A stretch of DNA of 64,000 nucleotides, from positions 310,001 to 374,000 of the forward strand of contig JAHDVF020000868.1 of assembly GCA_022606425.2 (NCBI GenBank). Direction: 5' to 3'. Made by a program: the position numbers and the translations under genes. Shown in pieces: positions 52,000 through 62,889 of this stretch (position 1 is its first letter; each line of letters starts with the position of its first letter). The notes below the pieces were generated by a model. That model saw only the letters and a list, made by a program, of their open reading frames with translations. It made no database searches and was not told the origin of the DNA. The stretch comes from Lepidostoma basale. Lineage: Eukaryota; Arthropoda; Insecta; Trichoptera; Lepidostomatidae.

Positions 52000-52500
52000 T
52001 TATTTATGACGCACTCATCTGCCATACATTCCTTTCTTAATACTTCGTTCGGTATTCTATCATACATCGTTTTTTCAGCACATTCTTCTTGGCGATCTTA
52101 ATTCTACGACATTTATCTATGTACTTGTAAATATGTATATGATGGAGTGTCAAATGCAAATGAAAGAAATGAACGCGGTGCGAATGAAAGTATTCTGAAC
52201 AAAATAATAAGGGTCGTTAAGATCGTTTGGACACATGGAAAGAATGAATGAAGACAGAACGGTGAAGAAGGTATGTAAAAGTGAATGGAGCTAGAAATAG
52301 AGGAAGGCCGAGAAAACGTGGCACGATCAAATCAATCAAATATTAAATGTCGGTCACGCGAGGAGTCGGAGAAATCGATAATCGTGCATGACGCGATGTA
52401 TGAATGTAGAGAAATTGATAGAATTATTTCAGAAGAGAACGGGCTGCCTACTCCTATTTCTATCTATGGCGAGACGGCGTGATGGTTATTTAGTTAGTTA
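52000..52500 (+). mobile_element. LINE-A insertion with 5' inversion
   Basis: About 52005-52130 is LINE-A on the minus strand (CATTCCTTTCTTAATACTTC), directly followed by plus-strand LINE-A (52140-52500) with CGTGGCACGATCAAATC and the GGCGTGATGGTTATTTAG end. Same geometry as 19690-20220. Confidence 0.65.
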
Positions 52501-52532
52501 TTTCTAAATGGAGATAAAAACCTGCGAAATAG

Positions 52533-52979
52533 TGCCACTTGCGGTCGTGGCATTTGCGGTCAGAACAATTACCGTACCATTTGCGGTCAATTGATATTAT
52601 TAAAAGAAAATAATGTTAGGGGTGACTGCACTTGCGGTCAAAGAAAAATTGTTAATTTCTAATAGGTTTATTTAAAATACACATAAAGTTTATTTAGTTA
52701 TTATTATTCAAGTTATAATATTATATTATATACCTACATATCAAATTATTTATTCAAGTTGTTGAATATAGGCTAGGAATTGTAACCTAATCTAACCTAA
52801 CCCACCTACCTACGCAATAAAGAAAACTAGCATGGAGAGCAATTTGACCATTATTTTTATCTATCTGATGATTTGACCATTGAGATCACTCCTGACAGTA
52901 TTTGAATTTTATCATATTTATTGACCGCAAGTGGAACGAAAATTGTTCCGACCGCAAATGGCACGACCGCAAGTGGGAA
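52533..52979. mobile_element. MITE with iterated terminal motif
   Basis: Long inverted ends of about 60 bp each contain three spaced copies of CACTTGCGGTC or CATTTGCGGTC (left 52537-52590; right, inverted, 52922-52976). A further copy lies near 52628. The AT-rich interior has no frame. I could not fix the target duplication, so the superfamily is open. Confidence 0.75.
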
Positions 52980-53394
52980 GACACCAAACCTACGACTAAC
53001 TTAAGATATTATCTACATACGTAAATTACAGCTATTTTAAACTCACAATAACGGCTTCAACGACATTCATACGAGGAGTGTGTAACGCGCTCCCTATAAC
53101 GCCCCTCCGTCCGTGGGGGAAGCAATTCATTAGCCTAGCGATAAATTAATAACTGCCATTAGAATACGTTAAAGCAAACGAGGGTGTTTAGTTCGAAACG
53201 CGGCTAGAACAGGTTAACTAGGAGCTGGGAATTTTAAATGGGTTACAAAAATAAACCAGAATGAAAATCTGAACCTGAGATCCATAATGTTGTAAGTGAA
53301 TATTTGTTCGAAATTAGATTGTACATGTTATGTTTTTATCTACACAGTATCTAGTTATTATTACATATTATCTATTATAGTATAGGTATCGCTC

Positions 53395-53470
53395 CCTTTA
53401 GGCGCTGTAACCTTCTATGCGTTGGTGGGTCCAGAGGCAAATTGGGGGTGTTAAGATAGTGAAGGGAGAA
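53395..53470. repeat. hAT element scrap
   Basis: GGGTCCAGAGGCAAATTGGG resembles the left arm of the hAT element at 2685-3347 (GGGTCCAGAGGCAAACGGGG). Confidence 0.5.
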
Positions 53471-53644
53471 CGCCGTTCTACTTATCAATCTTCTATTGGT
53501 GAATCACTTATTTGCAGCATTAGAAAACTACTTAAAAAAACAATTCATTCTTGTAAATCATAATATAAATAGGCAAAAACCCTGATATCATCAAGAAAAA
53601 GTACGAGAATATTTTATTAGGAGTACCCATATACACCATGTAAA

Positions 53645-53860
53645 CCATACTCGCCGGATCTCGCACCAGATGATTTTTACTTATTTCGTTCTATGAAACA
53701 TCTTCCAAGAGATCAAAATTTCAATTCCTTAGAAGAGGTGAATACAGCCCTTTCAGACTATTTTCAGTCAAAACTCGCTGAATTTTGCAAGAAGGGCATG
53801 GATGATTTGAAATAAAGGTGGCAGAAGGTTAAAGATAATATGGGGGATTATTTTATATAA
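53645..53860 (+). pseudogene. mariner transposase C-terminus
   Basis: A plus-strand frame reads Pro-Tyr-Ser-Pro-Asp-Leu-Ala-Pro-Asp-Asp-Phe, the mariner motif that carries the last catalytic Asp, then Phe-Arg-Ser-Met-Lys-His and Phe-Asn-Ser-Leu-Glu-Glu. One stop (TAA after Leu-Lys) interrupts it before Arg-Trp-Gln-Lys-Val. The natural stop is at 53858-53860. About 70 of roughly 345 codons remain. Confidence 0.85.
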
Positions 53861-54176
53861 GAAAAGTTAAATAAAGTATCAGAAAATTTGTTTTTGAATT
53901 TTATTGAGAAAAAAAAACGACATTACCCCTAATTCATAAAACAGAGCGAGAGAGGAATACTTCGATTCTCTCCGAAAGGACAACATGAATAATTGGAAAT
54001 GCACACGATGCTCGTGCCCGAGAACGTTTCTGGATTATTTTGTTCTGGTTATTGTTTTATTTCAGCAGTGTAGAAAACAAAGCGAAACACTTTGGTGTTG
54101 TTAATTGTGAAATTTTTACGTGTGTAAAAAAAATATTTACATTAAAAGTTGAAACTTATTACTGATTAAGATTGTA

Positions 54177-54749
54177 CAGTGAACCAACTTTTTAAATGGT
54201 AGAAAATCTTTACTTCCGTGGATATTTCATTGGTTGCAACTAGTATCTTAAAATCGCCCAAATTTCAAGTTACCTAGATTTAAGGCAGAAACATACTATT
54301 AACACGCCACGCCACCCGATGCCACGTGATGCGTGTTGAGTCGAATCAAATTGTATTGTTTTCTATGGACAGAATCACACTATGAACACCCGACGCGACG
54401 CCATGCGCGCACACGCCACCCGATCCAGACGAGTTAGATCGACGTGTTGTCGATGGTGGGAGTAAACACGCCACGTCGCGTGTTAATAGTATGTTTCTGC
54501 CTTTAGTATTGAGTTTGTATTGCAGTATACAAAAATAATAAAAAAGATAATAGTATTGTTGCTTTTAAAGCGCTGTTTTTGTAATGTAACCACCGCAAAG
54601 AGGCAAATGTTTTAAAAATAAAATTAACGACATTTTTTTTCGGTATGGAACGCATTATCGTATTTAGCATTGATTTATATGGGTGAAATTGTTTCGCTTA
54701 ACGAGTAAGGTTATGGAACGAATTATTCTCGTAATCAGAAGTTCCACTG
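54177..54749. mobile_element. Tigger-like remnant hosting a MITE
   Basis: The left end is TA then CAGTGAACCAACTTTT (54175 on). The right end GTAATCAGAAGTTCCACTG then TA finishes at 54749, resembling the CAGTGGAACCTCGGATTA-type end of Tigger. A second MITE occupies 54283-54502. No transposase frame. Confidence 0.6.
54283..54502. mobile_element. MITE with TTA target duplication
   Basis: Perfect inverted ends of about 28 bp begin AGGCAGAAACATACTATTAA. TTA flanks both sides (54280-54282 and 54503-54505), typical of PIF/Harbinger-type insertions. At 220 bp it has many ACGCCACG-type GC-rich words and no frame. Confidence 0.85.
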
Positions 54750-54915
54750 TATTATAGAAAAAATAAGAAAATGAAGAATTTCCATGGCCACGGTCCAGGG
54801 TGGTGAATACAGGCTCGCGGAGATGGGCGGCAATCAATAACTAAACGTTCTGCGAACTGGGTCAACTACCGGCCGTAATCTCCGTGCACGGGTTCATCGC
54901 GACTTAGCGAATAAT

Positions 54916-55219
54916 AGGTGTCTCAAAAGAAAGTTTAAACTTAGTGGATCGATTAAAAAAGAAGTAAACCATTTATCAAAAAAATGTTTATTAATTATGA
55001 AAATACATTTGGGAATTTATTTCTTAATAATAATATTCTCCAAATGTAAACCCTCGCGTTCGCGGCACTCATTTAGTCGAACAGTAAAATTTCTTATGAC
55101 GGCTCGGCAGGTATTCTCCGTGATGGTTGCCATTTCGTGACGAATATTTTCTTTCAAATGCGCCAGGGAAGTCGGTTTATTTTCGTAAACTTTAGATTTG
55201 AGATAACCCCACAGGGATT
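54916..55219 (-). pseudogene. mariner-like transposase C-terminal fragment
   Basis: A minus-strand frame (55017-55219) reads Leu-Trp-Gly-Tyr-Leu-Lys-Ser-Lys-Val-Tyr and Ala-Val-Ile-Arg-Asn-Phe, then Cys-x-x-x-Glu-Gly-x-His-Leu-Glu-Asn-Ile-Ile, the C-terminus of a mariner-related family distinct from the copy at 53645. The left end (GGTGTCTCAAAAGAAAG at about 54918) may be its inverted end. A SINE cuts it at 55220. Confidence 0.7.
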
Positions 55220-55334
55220 GACGACCTTCGTGGCCGAGTGGTAAGTGCATTTACTGCCACCCCGAAGGTTCTGGGTTCGATTCCCGGCGAGGGCAGTGTG
55301 ATTGTGACACTGTATTTGGTCTGGTGTAGAATTA
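55220..55334 (+). repeat. SINE head, 3'-truncated
   Basis: Intact A-box TGGCCGAGTGG and B-box GGGTTCGATTCC. The sequence stops at GTCTGGTGTAGAATT without either tail, inside a mariner-like frame. Confidence 0.85.
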
Positions 55335-55339
55335 TAAAT

Positions 55340-55930
55340 GTCTACTGGTTTTGAATTAAAATAATGCATGAGGTAATTTTCAACTTTGGAATTGGTGGAA
55401 TTTATGGAATTTGCGGTCGGAATGGGTGTTTGATTTTGCGAAAGCCATTGTTTTTCTAACCTTACATTATCATAATGAATCCACTATTGTCCCCTGTCAC
55501 AAGTTGTAACAAACGGTGAGTTTTTTTTATGGTTATCACGATTACCATAAAGAACTGCGTTTGTTCACGCGCGCTTCTTTGCTAGTGGCGAAAAGCTTCC
55601 AAATACCAATTTCATGCACTTTACCAATCCGGTTTAAATAAAACTACACTATAGACCAGAAAGATCCAAGTTTCTGGCTTAATTATTCAATGGCTTGAAG
55701 TAGATCGGACGCAAACTGATTCAAACATGACCGTTTCAAAATAATGGCTTAATTCCTTGTCCACCTGACATTACTGCCTTAACTACAGATAATTTATTCA
55801 GCCGTTTTATAAATCTAAGCAGCGTGAACGTTTAATTAAATAAATTAATGTGCGCATACTTAGATGATGTTCAGATGTTATTAGAATGTGTTAAAATGTA
55901 ATTAGAATGTAAGTATGATTAGAAAACATT
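55340..55930. other. No identified element
   Basis: No supported feature. Small palindromic ATGGTTATCACGATTACCAT near 55530 is noted only. Confidence 0.35.
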
Positions 55931-55934
55931 TCGA

Positions 55935-56350
55935 ATGATTTGCACACATCAACATACATCAGGAAATATGCACAATACCGTGTACATTTAACGTTTATTT
56001 ATAAGACCTTTGTCAGACCGACAATGACCTACGGTGTGAAGACAAGAGCAGATACATCTCGAACAAAAAATCTTCTCAGAACCTCGGAGATGAAAGTTCT
56101 TCGCGCCATTGCAGGAAAAACTCTCACGAGATAGAGTGAGAAATACTGAAATAAGGAAAATCTGCAATACTGAGGATATCGTGAGATGGAGCAGAACAAG
56201 GAACTATTCTGGCGAGACCACGTGAACCGTATGGACACTCACAAAATCGCATACACCACCATCAAATGAGATATCCGAAAGCCAACGTCTACATGGCAGC
56301 CCATCCAAGAGGTGGCGAGATAGCTGGTCTTCCACATCGCAAGAGGAGGC
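55935..56350 (+). pseudogene. LINE-B polymerase C-terminal fragment
   Basis: Ile-Tyr-Lys-Thr-Phe-Val-Arg-Pro-Thr-Met-Thr-Tyr-Gly-Val, then Thr-Ser-Glu-Met-Lys-Val-Leu-Arg-Ala-Ile, is the clearest stretch of this family. After a frame break it continues with Glu-Asp-Ile-Val-Arg-Trp-Ser. Confidence 0.8.
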
Positions 56351-56464
56351 AAATTCGAGACAACACATTACCCGATTTGATCGAAGGAAAAGAAAAATAA
56401 CAAAACGAAAAGTCGCATAATACAATAAAACAACAAGATACTCGTATATTACATACATATATAA

Positions 56465-56705
56465 ATTAACGATGGAATGGAGAACGGAGTCGTGTGAGAC
56501 CGAGAAAAACTTAGCATGATCAAATGAATCAAATGTAAAAGGTCGATCGTGTTAGAAATCGAAATAATCGACGTGGGCGTATGACTCGCTGTATGAATGT
56601 GGAGGAAGCTAGAGATTTTTTAATCGTGATCTAGAAGTGTGGCGGTCCATTCTCTCTGCCTGATACTCCGGAGAAACGGTATGATGGTTTGTTGTTGTTG
56701 TTGTA
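56465..56705 (+). repeat. LINE-A 3' end (plus)
   Basis: GTATGACTCGCTGTATGAAT, GTGTGGCGGTCCATTCTCTC and ACGGTATGATGGTTTG with a (TTG)n tail. Confidence 0.8.
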
Positions 56706-56841
56706 TAAATTAATATTTAATAATCCATGGATTCCACCCTGGTTTATCTAAATATTAACGATTAATTATCAGCTTTCAAGATATTTAATGTTTCTTGAAC
56801 AGTGACATAAAACTCCTCATTAAATCGTATTAATGAAAGTG

Positions 56842-56985
56842 TTTTATATCTAAAAGTTTTATTATATTTTATGGTAGCATATATATAACTTAGCCACGCC
56901 TTAGCACGGCGAAGCATATCATGCCCATAAAATATAATAAAACTCCTAGAAAACAGACGTTTTCATTCATTTCAAAGGTAGCGTA
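56842..56985. mobile_element. Family-B palindromic element
   Basis: Inverted flanks (AGTTTTATTATATTTTATGG at 56856 and CCATAAAATATAATAAAAC at about 56936) surround a CGCCTTAGCACGGCG hairpin with GAAGC in place of GAAAC. Same family as 41200-41261 and 47255-47345. Confidence 0.55.
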
Positions 56986-56994
56986 GGGGGAGAA

Positions 56995-57115
56995 AAACGT
57001 GAATCGCTGCACCTGATTATTGAAGGCAAAATAGAGGGTCGAAGAAGTGTTGGCAGGAGGAAAATCTCCTAGCGCCACAACATGGGGGGCTGGACTGGCA
57101 TAAAATGTTTTGAGG
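56995..57115 (+). pseudogene. LINE C-terminal scrap
   Basis: Ile-Ile-Glu-Gly-Lys-Ile-Glu-Gly-Arg-Arg-Ser-Val-Gly-Arg-Arg is readable, a common non-LTR C-terminal motif. A similar scrap is at 22445-22540. Confidence 0.6.
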
Positions 57116-57199
57116 AGTTGTTTCGAGCTGCCGGGGAAAGAGATTCCTGTTTCAAGTGTGAGTCAATGTTGGGAGGACGGAGAAGAAGAAGATTATATA

Positions 57200-58055
57200 A
57201 AAAATTCTAATATAAATATGAAGTGAAATATGTAAGGTTTTAAATATATCATCAAGAAGGCAATTCAAAAGTTGTATAACCATAAAAAGTAACTAAGATA
57301 AAGTGGTGTGTGCAATATGAAAAATAAACATTGAAAAACATTTAATCGAAATAAATGGGGTCACACTATTCACATGTACGTTTAATTTATTGGTCTGGTG
57401 ATATTTTTTTCCCAGAGTATCTTATCTAGAGTCCTAAAAGTCGTTGGCGTTCTTTATTCTGTAAATTTACGAATAACAAAAACGATTTCTCTAATTCTAT
57501 CACGTGCCGGCCGGGTCATACGAGTAAGTTCGTTTGTTTTAATGCCCGCCTATGGAATTCCAATAAAGTTTTATTGACTTTAAATTGTGGAGTTACGCCC
57601 AGACTTCATAGAACATACACTATATCAGTAAGTTGGGTCTGGTCTAGTCGGTTGACCTGCGTTATCTTTTGTGACCTTAGTGATCTAAAAACTGAGAATT
57701 TATCTATGTATACACGTGATCGGGGGTCAAGTGGATTAGAACCGATTACGAATGTAAACAGTGTACTGATGCACAGCAGATAATGATAAAATATATAACG
57801 TTCGATTTATGAATGATTTTAATTACCATAAAATCTATTGCGACAGAAATTGGTATCATTAGAATGAACAAAAAAACTGAATTTTATCTGGAATTATTAT
57901 GAGATTATATTCCTTAAGATATTTGTGTTAGAGAGTATCACTTATTTCTCAACATGCAGAACCAACTGGCCTCTGGAAATGCCGATGGAAATTGCAATCG
58001 AAATGCGGAACATGATAATTTTAAAGATTACATCAATTTGTAATATTGTTCAAGT
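57200..58055. other. AT-rich stretch, nothing identified
   Basis: No supported feature. Confidence 0.35.
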
Positions 58056-58059
58056 TCTG

Positions 58060-58240
58060 TTCCTGGAATGTAGATGTCCAACTGTCTCGCCATCTTTTGG
58101 GTGGTCTTCCTGGAGGTTGATTGCCTGTTGGTACATTATTTGCCGCTTTACTTATCACTCTTTCAGAACACGCTCTCTCCAGCAACGTCTTCTCGGTCTT
58201 CCCCATAGCACACTATCTTCGACACCGCAGATCATCCTTA
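58060..58240 (-). repeat. LINE-B-like C-terminal scrap
   Basis: CCATCTTTTGGGTGGTCTTC and CTTCCTGGAGGTTGATTGCC correspond in reverse complement to the LINE-B Gly-Arg-Pro and Arg-Trp region. Also, 58280-58310 resembles the tail of the element at 46074-46110. Confidence 0.45.
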
Positions 58241-58910
58241 TTTTTTAATTTCTCATTCAGCACACAATGTTATAAATTATTTTTCATAATACTACACCAC
58301 AAATGAAAAGCTTTATACATATTTAAATTAAAATACAAAACGAGTTAAATTAAAATATTGAGAGGTCTTAGCAACAGGGAGTTATCAGATCCAACGTGTC
58401 TAATACGGAACACAAAGGAAATAAAATTAGAAATCTTCTGAAAGCTTTTAGTTGACGGGCATCCCGTGTCCCGAGGCCCGACATAACCGCCACCCGCCGG
58501 CGTTTGTATTTGTATTAATTTATTTTACGCGCAAAGCGGCCGCAAATCCGGACTGGCTACCGAAATAGACACCTCATCTCTAGCGCGAATCCACATCCAT
58601 TCATTCATGCAAACTTTGCACGAGACCGCGCCGAGAGCATCCGCGTTCGCAGCCACTCGGCCAGGGCTCGGCAATTAGTCTACCGCGATCAGCTGGCCGC
58701 TCGCGGTGCCCATGCCCAGATGGTTAGGTCTTCTAGTAAGAACGGACACATCCCGAATAGCGGACAATCGTACTACAGCGAATTGGCACACCGAAACATT
58801 AACTTTTGAATTATATAATTAACTACTATACAGGCGTAGGACACCTGAGTCACTGCAGTGTTCTGGCTATACGAAAGTCTAAAAATATATACACCCTTTA
58901 GATATAAATT
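58241..58910. other. No identified element
   Basis: Mixed composition with a GC-richer patch (58450-58760). No repeat or gene supported. Confidence 0.35.
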
Positions 58911-58914
58911 TAAA

Positions 58915-59395
58915 TCTTCTTCTTCTTCCTTGCTGTAAACCTATGTTGCTCCTCTTGTGAGGTGGATTCCCAGCTGTCCTTCCATCTTTTAGGAGGTCTT
59001 CCACGAAGTTGTCCCGTGAGGCTGATTATGTAGTGCAATATAGGAGAGTCTGGTGATATCTATTCTTTAGACATGACCGTACCAGTCCCTCCTTCTCTGT
59101 CTACTCCATCTTATAATATCCACAGTTTCACATATCTCTCTTATTCTGATGTTCCTCGCACGATCTCTTAGGATACGCCCACACCGAAGTGCCAGAGTAG
59201 GAGTCAAAATGAACACCCGGCGAACCAACGTATGGCTCACTATGGGACCGGCCACACTATACGCTCCGCGCCACAGGGCCTGATCACAAGCGAACTGTGT
59301 CTTGACTCTTATCCAGGTACTCCGGTGTGGCCCTACCCTTAGTGTCTTCATCTCGGAGTCTCCGTAACTCAGACGATCCCTGTCACAAGTCCAGA
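58915..59395 (-). mobile_element. LINE-B copy split by a MITE
   Basis: The minus strand carries LINE-B landmarks on both sides of 59171-59338: Glu-Met-Lys-Thr-Leu-Arg from the right part, then Arg-Ile-Arg-Glu-Ile-Cys and Ile-Ile-Arg-Trp-Ser-Arg-Gln-Arg-Arg-Arg-Asp-Trp from the left part. Confidence 0.75.
59171..59338. mobile_element. MITE with TTA duplication inside LINE-B
   Basis: Imperfect inverted ends of about 35 bp start GGATACGCCCACACCGAAGT on the left and, reverse-complemented, GGGTAGGGCCACACCGGAGT on the right. TTA lies on both sides (59168-59170 and 59339-59341). 168 bp, no frame. PIF/Harbinger-type by duplication size. Confidence 0.8.
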
Positions 59396-60310
59396 TGAAG
59401 AAGTAGGAGGGTTAGCGTGCAAGGTTAGCAGTCTTAATGCCATAAAAATTAGCATAAGCTCACAGTACAGAGAAGAATGCCTCGGATAATCTACTATTCT
59501 GGAAACTGACCAAAAACAAAATTTTGAAATAATACGAAAACAAAAGTCAGTAATATTGCAATCGCATTAACGTTCATAAAATGAAATGCAATTATATTTA
59601 TTCAAACAAAATAGTTTTGTTCTGTGATACCAATCAACCAATGAAAACATAAAAAAACAATACAGTTAGAAAATTTTATGAAAACTACGGGAGTTACTCA
59701 TAATACATATGTCTGGCTGCATTATACGGAATGAGATAAAACGTTGGCCTACATTCCACCGCAGTTTTAAATATCGACAACCGTATCTACCATAACACTG
59801 CAGTCACACTACGTAAATTGCGGCTTATGTAAAAAAAAAGTATTGTATTAGAGTATTTAATGCTGAAGTTTTATCTTTGCGGTTGAAAAGATTGTCGAAT
59901 CCTGGTTGAGAGTATACTAGATCGGCGCGCGTCTATTTAGGTACCGAGGTGCATGCTAAATGGTTGAAACATTATTTTTTCATTGAGCCGTTTACGTAAA
60001 CATACGCATTACTCTGGCTCCGCGGGGAAAAAAATTAAATAAAAATTATTTCCGACTTTAACACGTCGAGAAATATTATTTAAGTGCTACGTTTCAATAC
60101 CGGGAAGTGGTCGCGGCAGTTTTCCGGGGGAGTGCAACTAGCTATCGCTGCTGCCACTTAAAATTTGCGAGAAATATTGTACAGACACTTCCATGCAGTA
60201 ATTCTTCGCTTCCCCACCAACATGAAGCTAAATCGGGTGGCGGTCTAGGGGGTTCAAGACTAGACAAGACTCGATTCCTTCTTCATAATAATGAGCTATT
60301 TTGAGCTCAT
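59396..60310. other. No identified element
   Basis: AT-rich, no supported feature. Confidence 0.35.
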
Positions 60311-60319
60311 TTTGGGGAT

Positions 60320-60395
60320 TGTATAAGAAAGACGTTAGAGGAATAGCCATTAAAGCTGAACCTCTGTAAGCCAGAAGATCCAAGTTCCAATACCA
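60320..60395 (+). repeat. Jockey-like LINE 3' end
   Basis: AGACGTTAGAGGAATAGCC and GCTGAACCTCTGTAAGCCAG match 61940-61985. Confidence 0.7.
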
Positions 60396-60424
60396 TTTGA
60401 TAGACTTTTTTTCATTATCAAACA

Positions 60425-60465
60425 CTTGTCAATGCCTTAAAAAGGCGAAACACGTCATTCCTATC
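60425..60465 (+). ncRNA. Degenerate hammerhead-like motif
   Basis: TTGTCAATGCC, a GCC/GGC hairpin and GAAACACGTCA, which fits the hammerhead 3' half including palindromic ACGT-type stem III and cleavage triplet GTC. The CTGANGA half is mutated. Confidence 0.45.
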
Positions 60466-60544
60466 AAATATTGAACACAATTCGAAAAATATATATACAT
60501 TTGAATAATTCCTTGAAAACATTGTATTTTTACACTATTGCACT

Positions 60545-60590
60545 TTTCGCAAAAAATGTTTCGGGCCACAGACGCCCTTCCTCAGTGAAG
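60545..60590 (-). ncRNA. Hammerhead-like motif, minus strand
   Basis: Minus strand: CTGAGGA (60579-60585), a GGGC/GCCC stem II, then GAAAC (60558-60562). The catalytic core is complete, but stem III is an A/T-rich run rather than a palindrome. Confidence 0.5.
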
Positions 60591-60904
60591 AAAATTTATC
60601 AATAAAATGAGACCAAATCGTTAATTACATACTCAATTAAAGAAGTGGGAGGGGAAAGGAATTAAGTCTAAAGGTAGGCTTACTCGTTATTTAATTCCAA
60701 TTGTGGGAAAAAGGTAACAAATCAATTTTTGGACTCGAAGTTATGTGTATTTGTTTTTTTTATAATATGTTCTTTATTTTTAATGTTTGTTTTTTTAAAG
60801 TTCAATGTTATTTAATGTTATATTTCTATATTATTTTTATTAACGCCGTTATCTTTATTAAGCGAATGCTCTTATTCGAGTATCGACAAACTGCTCTAGT
60901 ATGT

Positions 60905-61037
60905 CGATACCAGGGAGCCTGGCGAAATCGGACGCTGTCGAAATAAAGAGAAAAGTGAAAGTAGTTATTAAAAAACATCGTTTTATTTTATTATTATTAT
61001 TTAAAATGAACTTCCATCAAGAGATTTCAGTAATATC
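60905..61037 (+). repeat. Family-A hammerhead element, single arm
   Basis: GGAGCCTGGCGAAATCGG, CGCTGTCGAAATAAAG and TGAACTTCCATCAAGAGATT match the right arm and tail of 24347-24596. The core is mutated (GAAAT for GAAAC). The inverted partner arm is missing. Confidence 0.65.
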
Positions 61038-61615
61038 ATTTAATTATTTTAAAAACGTTAAGTTATATATTTTAAATTACAGTACAATGTTCGCAATTAT
61101 TTTAAACATGTGGTTGTGTACAACAGCCGATTGCACACAACTCGAAAAATATGTACAAAGTTTAGCGATCCAAAGAAGAGGATGAGACCTCGCCTCGGGT
61201 CATGTTGCGTGCTGCCCTCGGCACCCTCGCAAGAGCTGTAATATTTAATAGCCAGCTCACTCGCACTCCGAGCGATAACATCTTACTCAATGTTTGAAGT
61301 GTGCTATTCTAATTCCGTCCGACGAAAGTTAAAAGACTAGGGTTTAAAAATACATATAAACATCCGCCGTACGGGGTAATTAGTGGCGGGAAGCCACTCC
61401 ACACTCACTCCTTGTTGCAGTCACCCAGGCGCTTAGCCGGCACACGGTTTCAGGTATATCCACAATCTACAATATATAAATAAAAGACAATGTTCGTTGC
61501 TATGAGACCGATGGACTCGACAAAAACTGAACAGATTACAACGAAATTTTCATCGTTAATTTATATTACTTCGGCGAAGGTTTAAAAAAAGAATTTGATA
61601 GAAACAGAGTTATAA

Positions 61616-62005
61616 ACGAAAACTCCAAATCCTGCAAAATAAGGCTATCCGTTTATCGCTTGGTGCGCCTTCATGGACCAGGATCACACAACTGCACCTA
61701 GAATCGGGAATCCCGATGATAGATGAATTCATTCTGAAATTTTCCGAACGTTTTTACAAAGGACTCCCTTCACATCCTAATCCCACAATAAAAGACCTCT
61801 CTCAAATTACGACCCAAACACCTCCAGCCTCCACAAGCGCCCAAAATCGATCCTCCTTCAGAGAAACACTCCGGGCCACACAAATCATGCCCCCGCATAA
61901 ACTAACAACCCACCAAATCAACTTCCAACAATGTTCCCAACAGACGTAAGAGGAATAGCCACATGAGCTGAACCTCTGTAAGCCAGAAGATCCGAGTCCA
62001 AGTGT
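61616..62005 (+). pseudogene. Jockey-type LINE polymerase C-terminus
   Basis: The frame contains Arg-Leu-Ser-Leu-Gly-Ala-Pro-Ser-Trp-Thr-Arg-Ile, then Leu-Glu-Ser-Gly-Ile-Pro and Phe-Tyr-Lys-Gly-Leu-Pro-Ser-His-Pro-Asn-Pro, the end of Jockey-like ORF2 proteins, with a stop at about 61949. The following 3' end recurs widely here. 5'-truncated. Confidence 0.8.
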
Positions 62006-62885
62006 CTATAAATGAATTCTTAGTGCGTCAATCAAAAATTATTTTCAACGCCAGGATATTTATGGTGTGTTCTATTTTCGTTTGATGTCAGTGTTTAATT
62101 ATGTATGGTGTGATTCACCGAGAGATGGCGCTCGAGTCGGTTTCAATGACACCTGTCAATCGCCAGTAGATCGTCATGACATTACTGCACGTGTATTCAA
62201 GCGAAATGTTTAAAAATAAAGGATTTCATTGTTAAACGTCATGTTTTTGGAGAAATACGCTGTTGGATGGCATAAATGAATTGATATCGAACTTCAATTA
62301 TATTTGTTTAATTCATATATTCTATATGTAATATATTTGCAACAACTCGTGTGTGGATCTCAGTTGCCTGGGAGACTTGTCCTACTCCGCTAATAAGACA
62401 TTCTTTCAAAACTTCTGGCTGTTGTATGTGATATATAAATTTAATAGAATTAAGTACCTACTTATTTTGTGATAATTTATTTTTATGGTGCGCCATTTTG
62501 TTCAATTAATTAACCCAAGGGCGCACTAGGACCGAATAGAACTAGAGACTACACTGACCGAACATTTGTCTGTTTGTTGAGTCTTCAGTTATTTCTTAAA
62601 TCTAACGTCGCTATCCTCGTACTTAATGTTAACAGGGAGGTTATTCCAAGCCAATTGATCCGCAACGCTGAAAGCGCAACCGTAAAAACTAACTTTATTA
62701 GCTCTTGCCGGAACTGCATTTTCATCGCATTGATTTTTACCGATCATGGTGAATGGTGCCTTTCCGTTGGCATTGGGGTCACGCAGAGGTCCGAAATGTA
62801 CGTTGGCGTTCTCAGGTTTCAAACCTTAAACACTGTCATACACAATTTATTATATATTTTTCTCGCTCCTGGATTCCGAGGATTC
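62006..62885. other. No identified element
   Basis: AT-rich. The start of a long frame at 62574 is not supported by motifs before about 62925. Confidence 0.35.
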
Positions 62886-62889
62886 GAAA

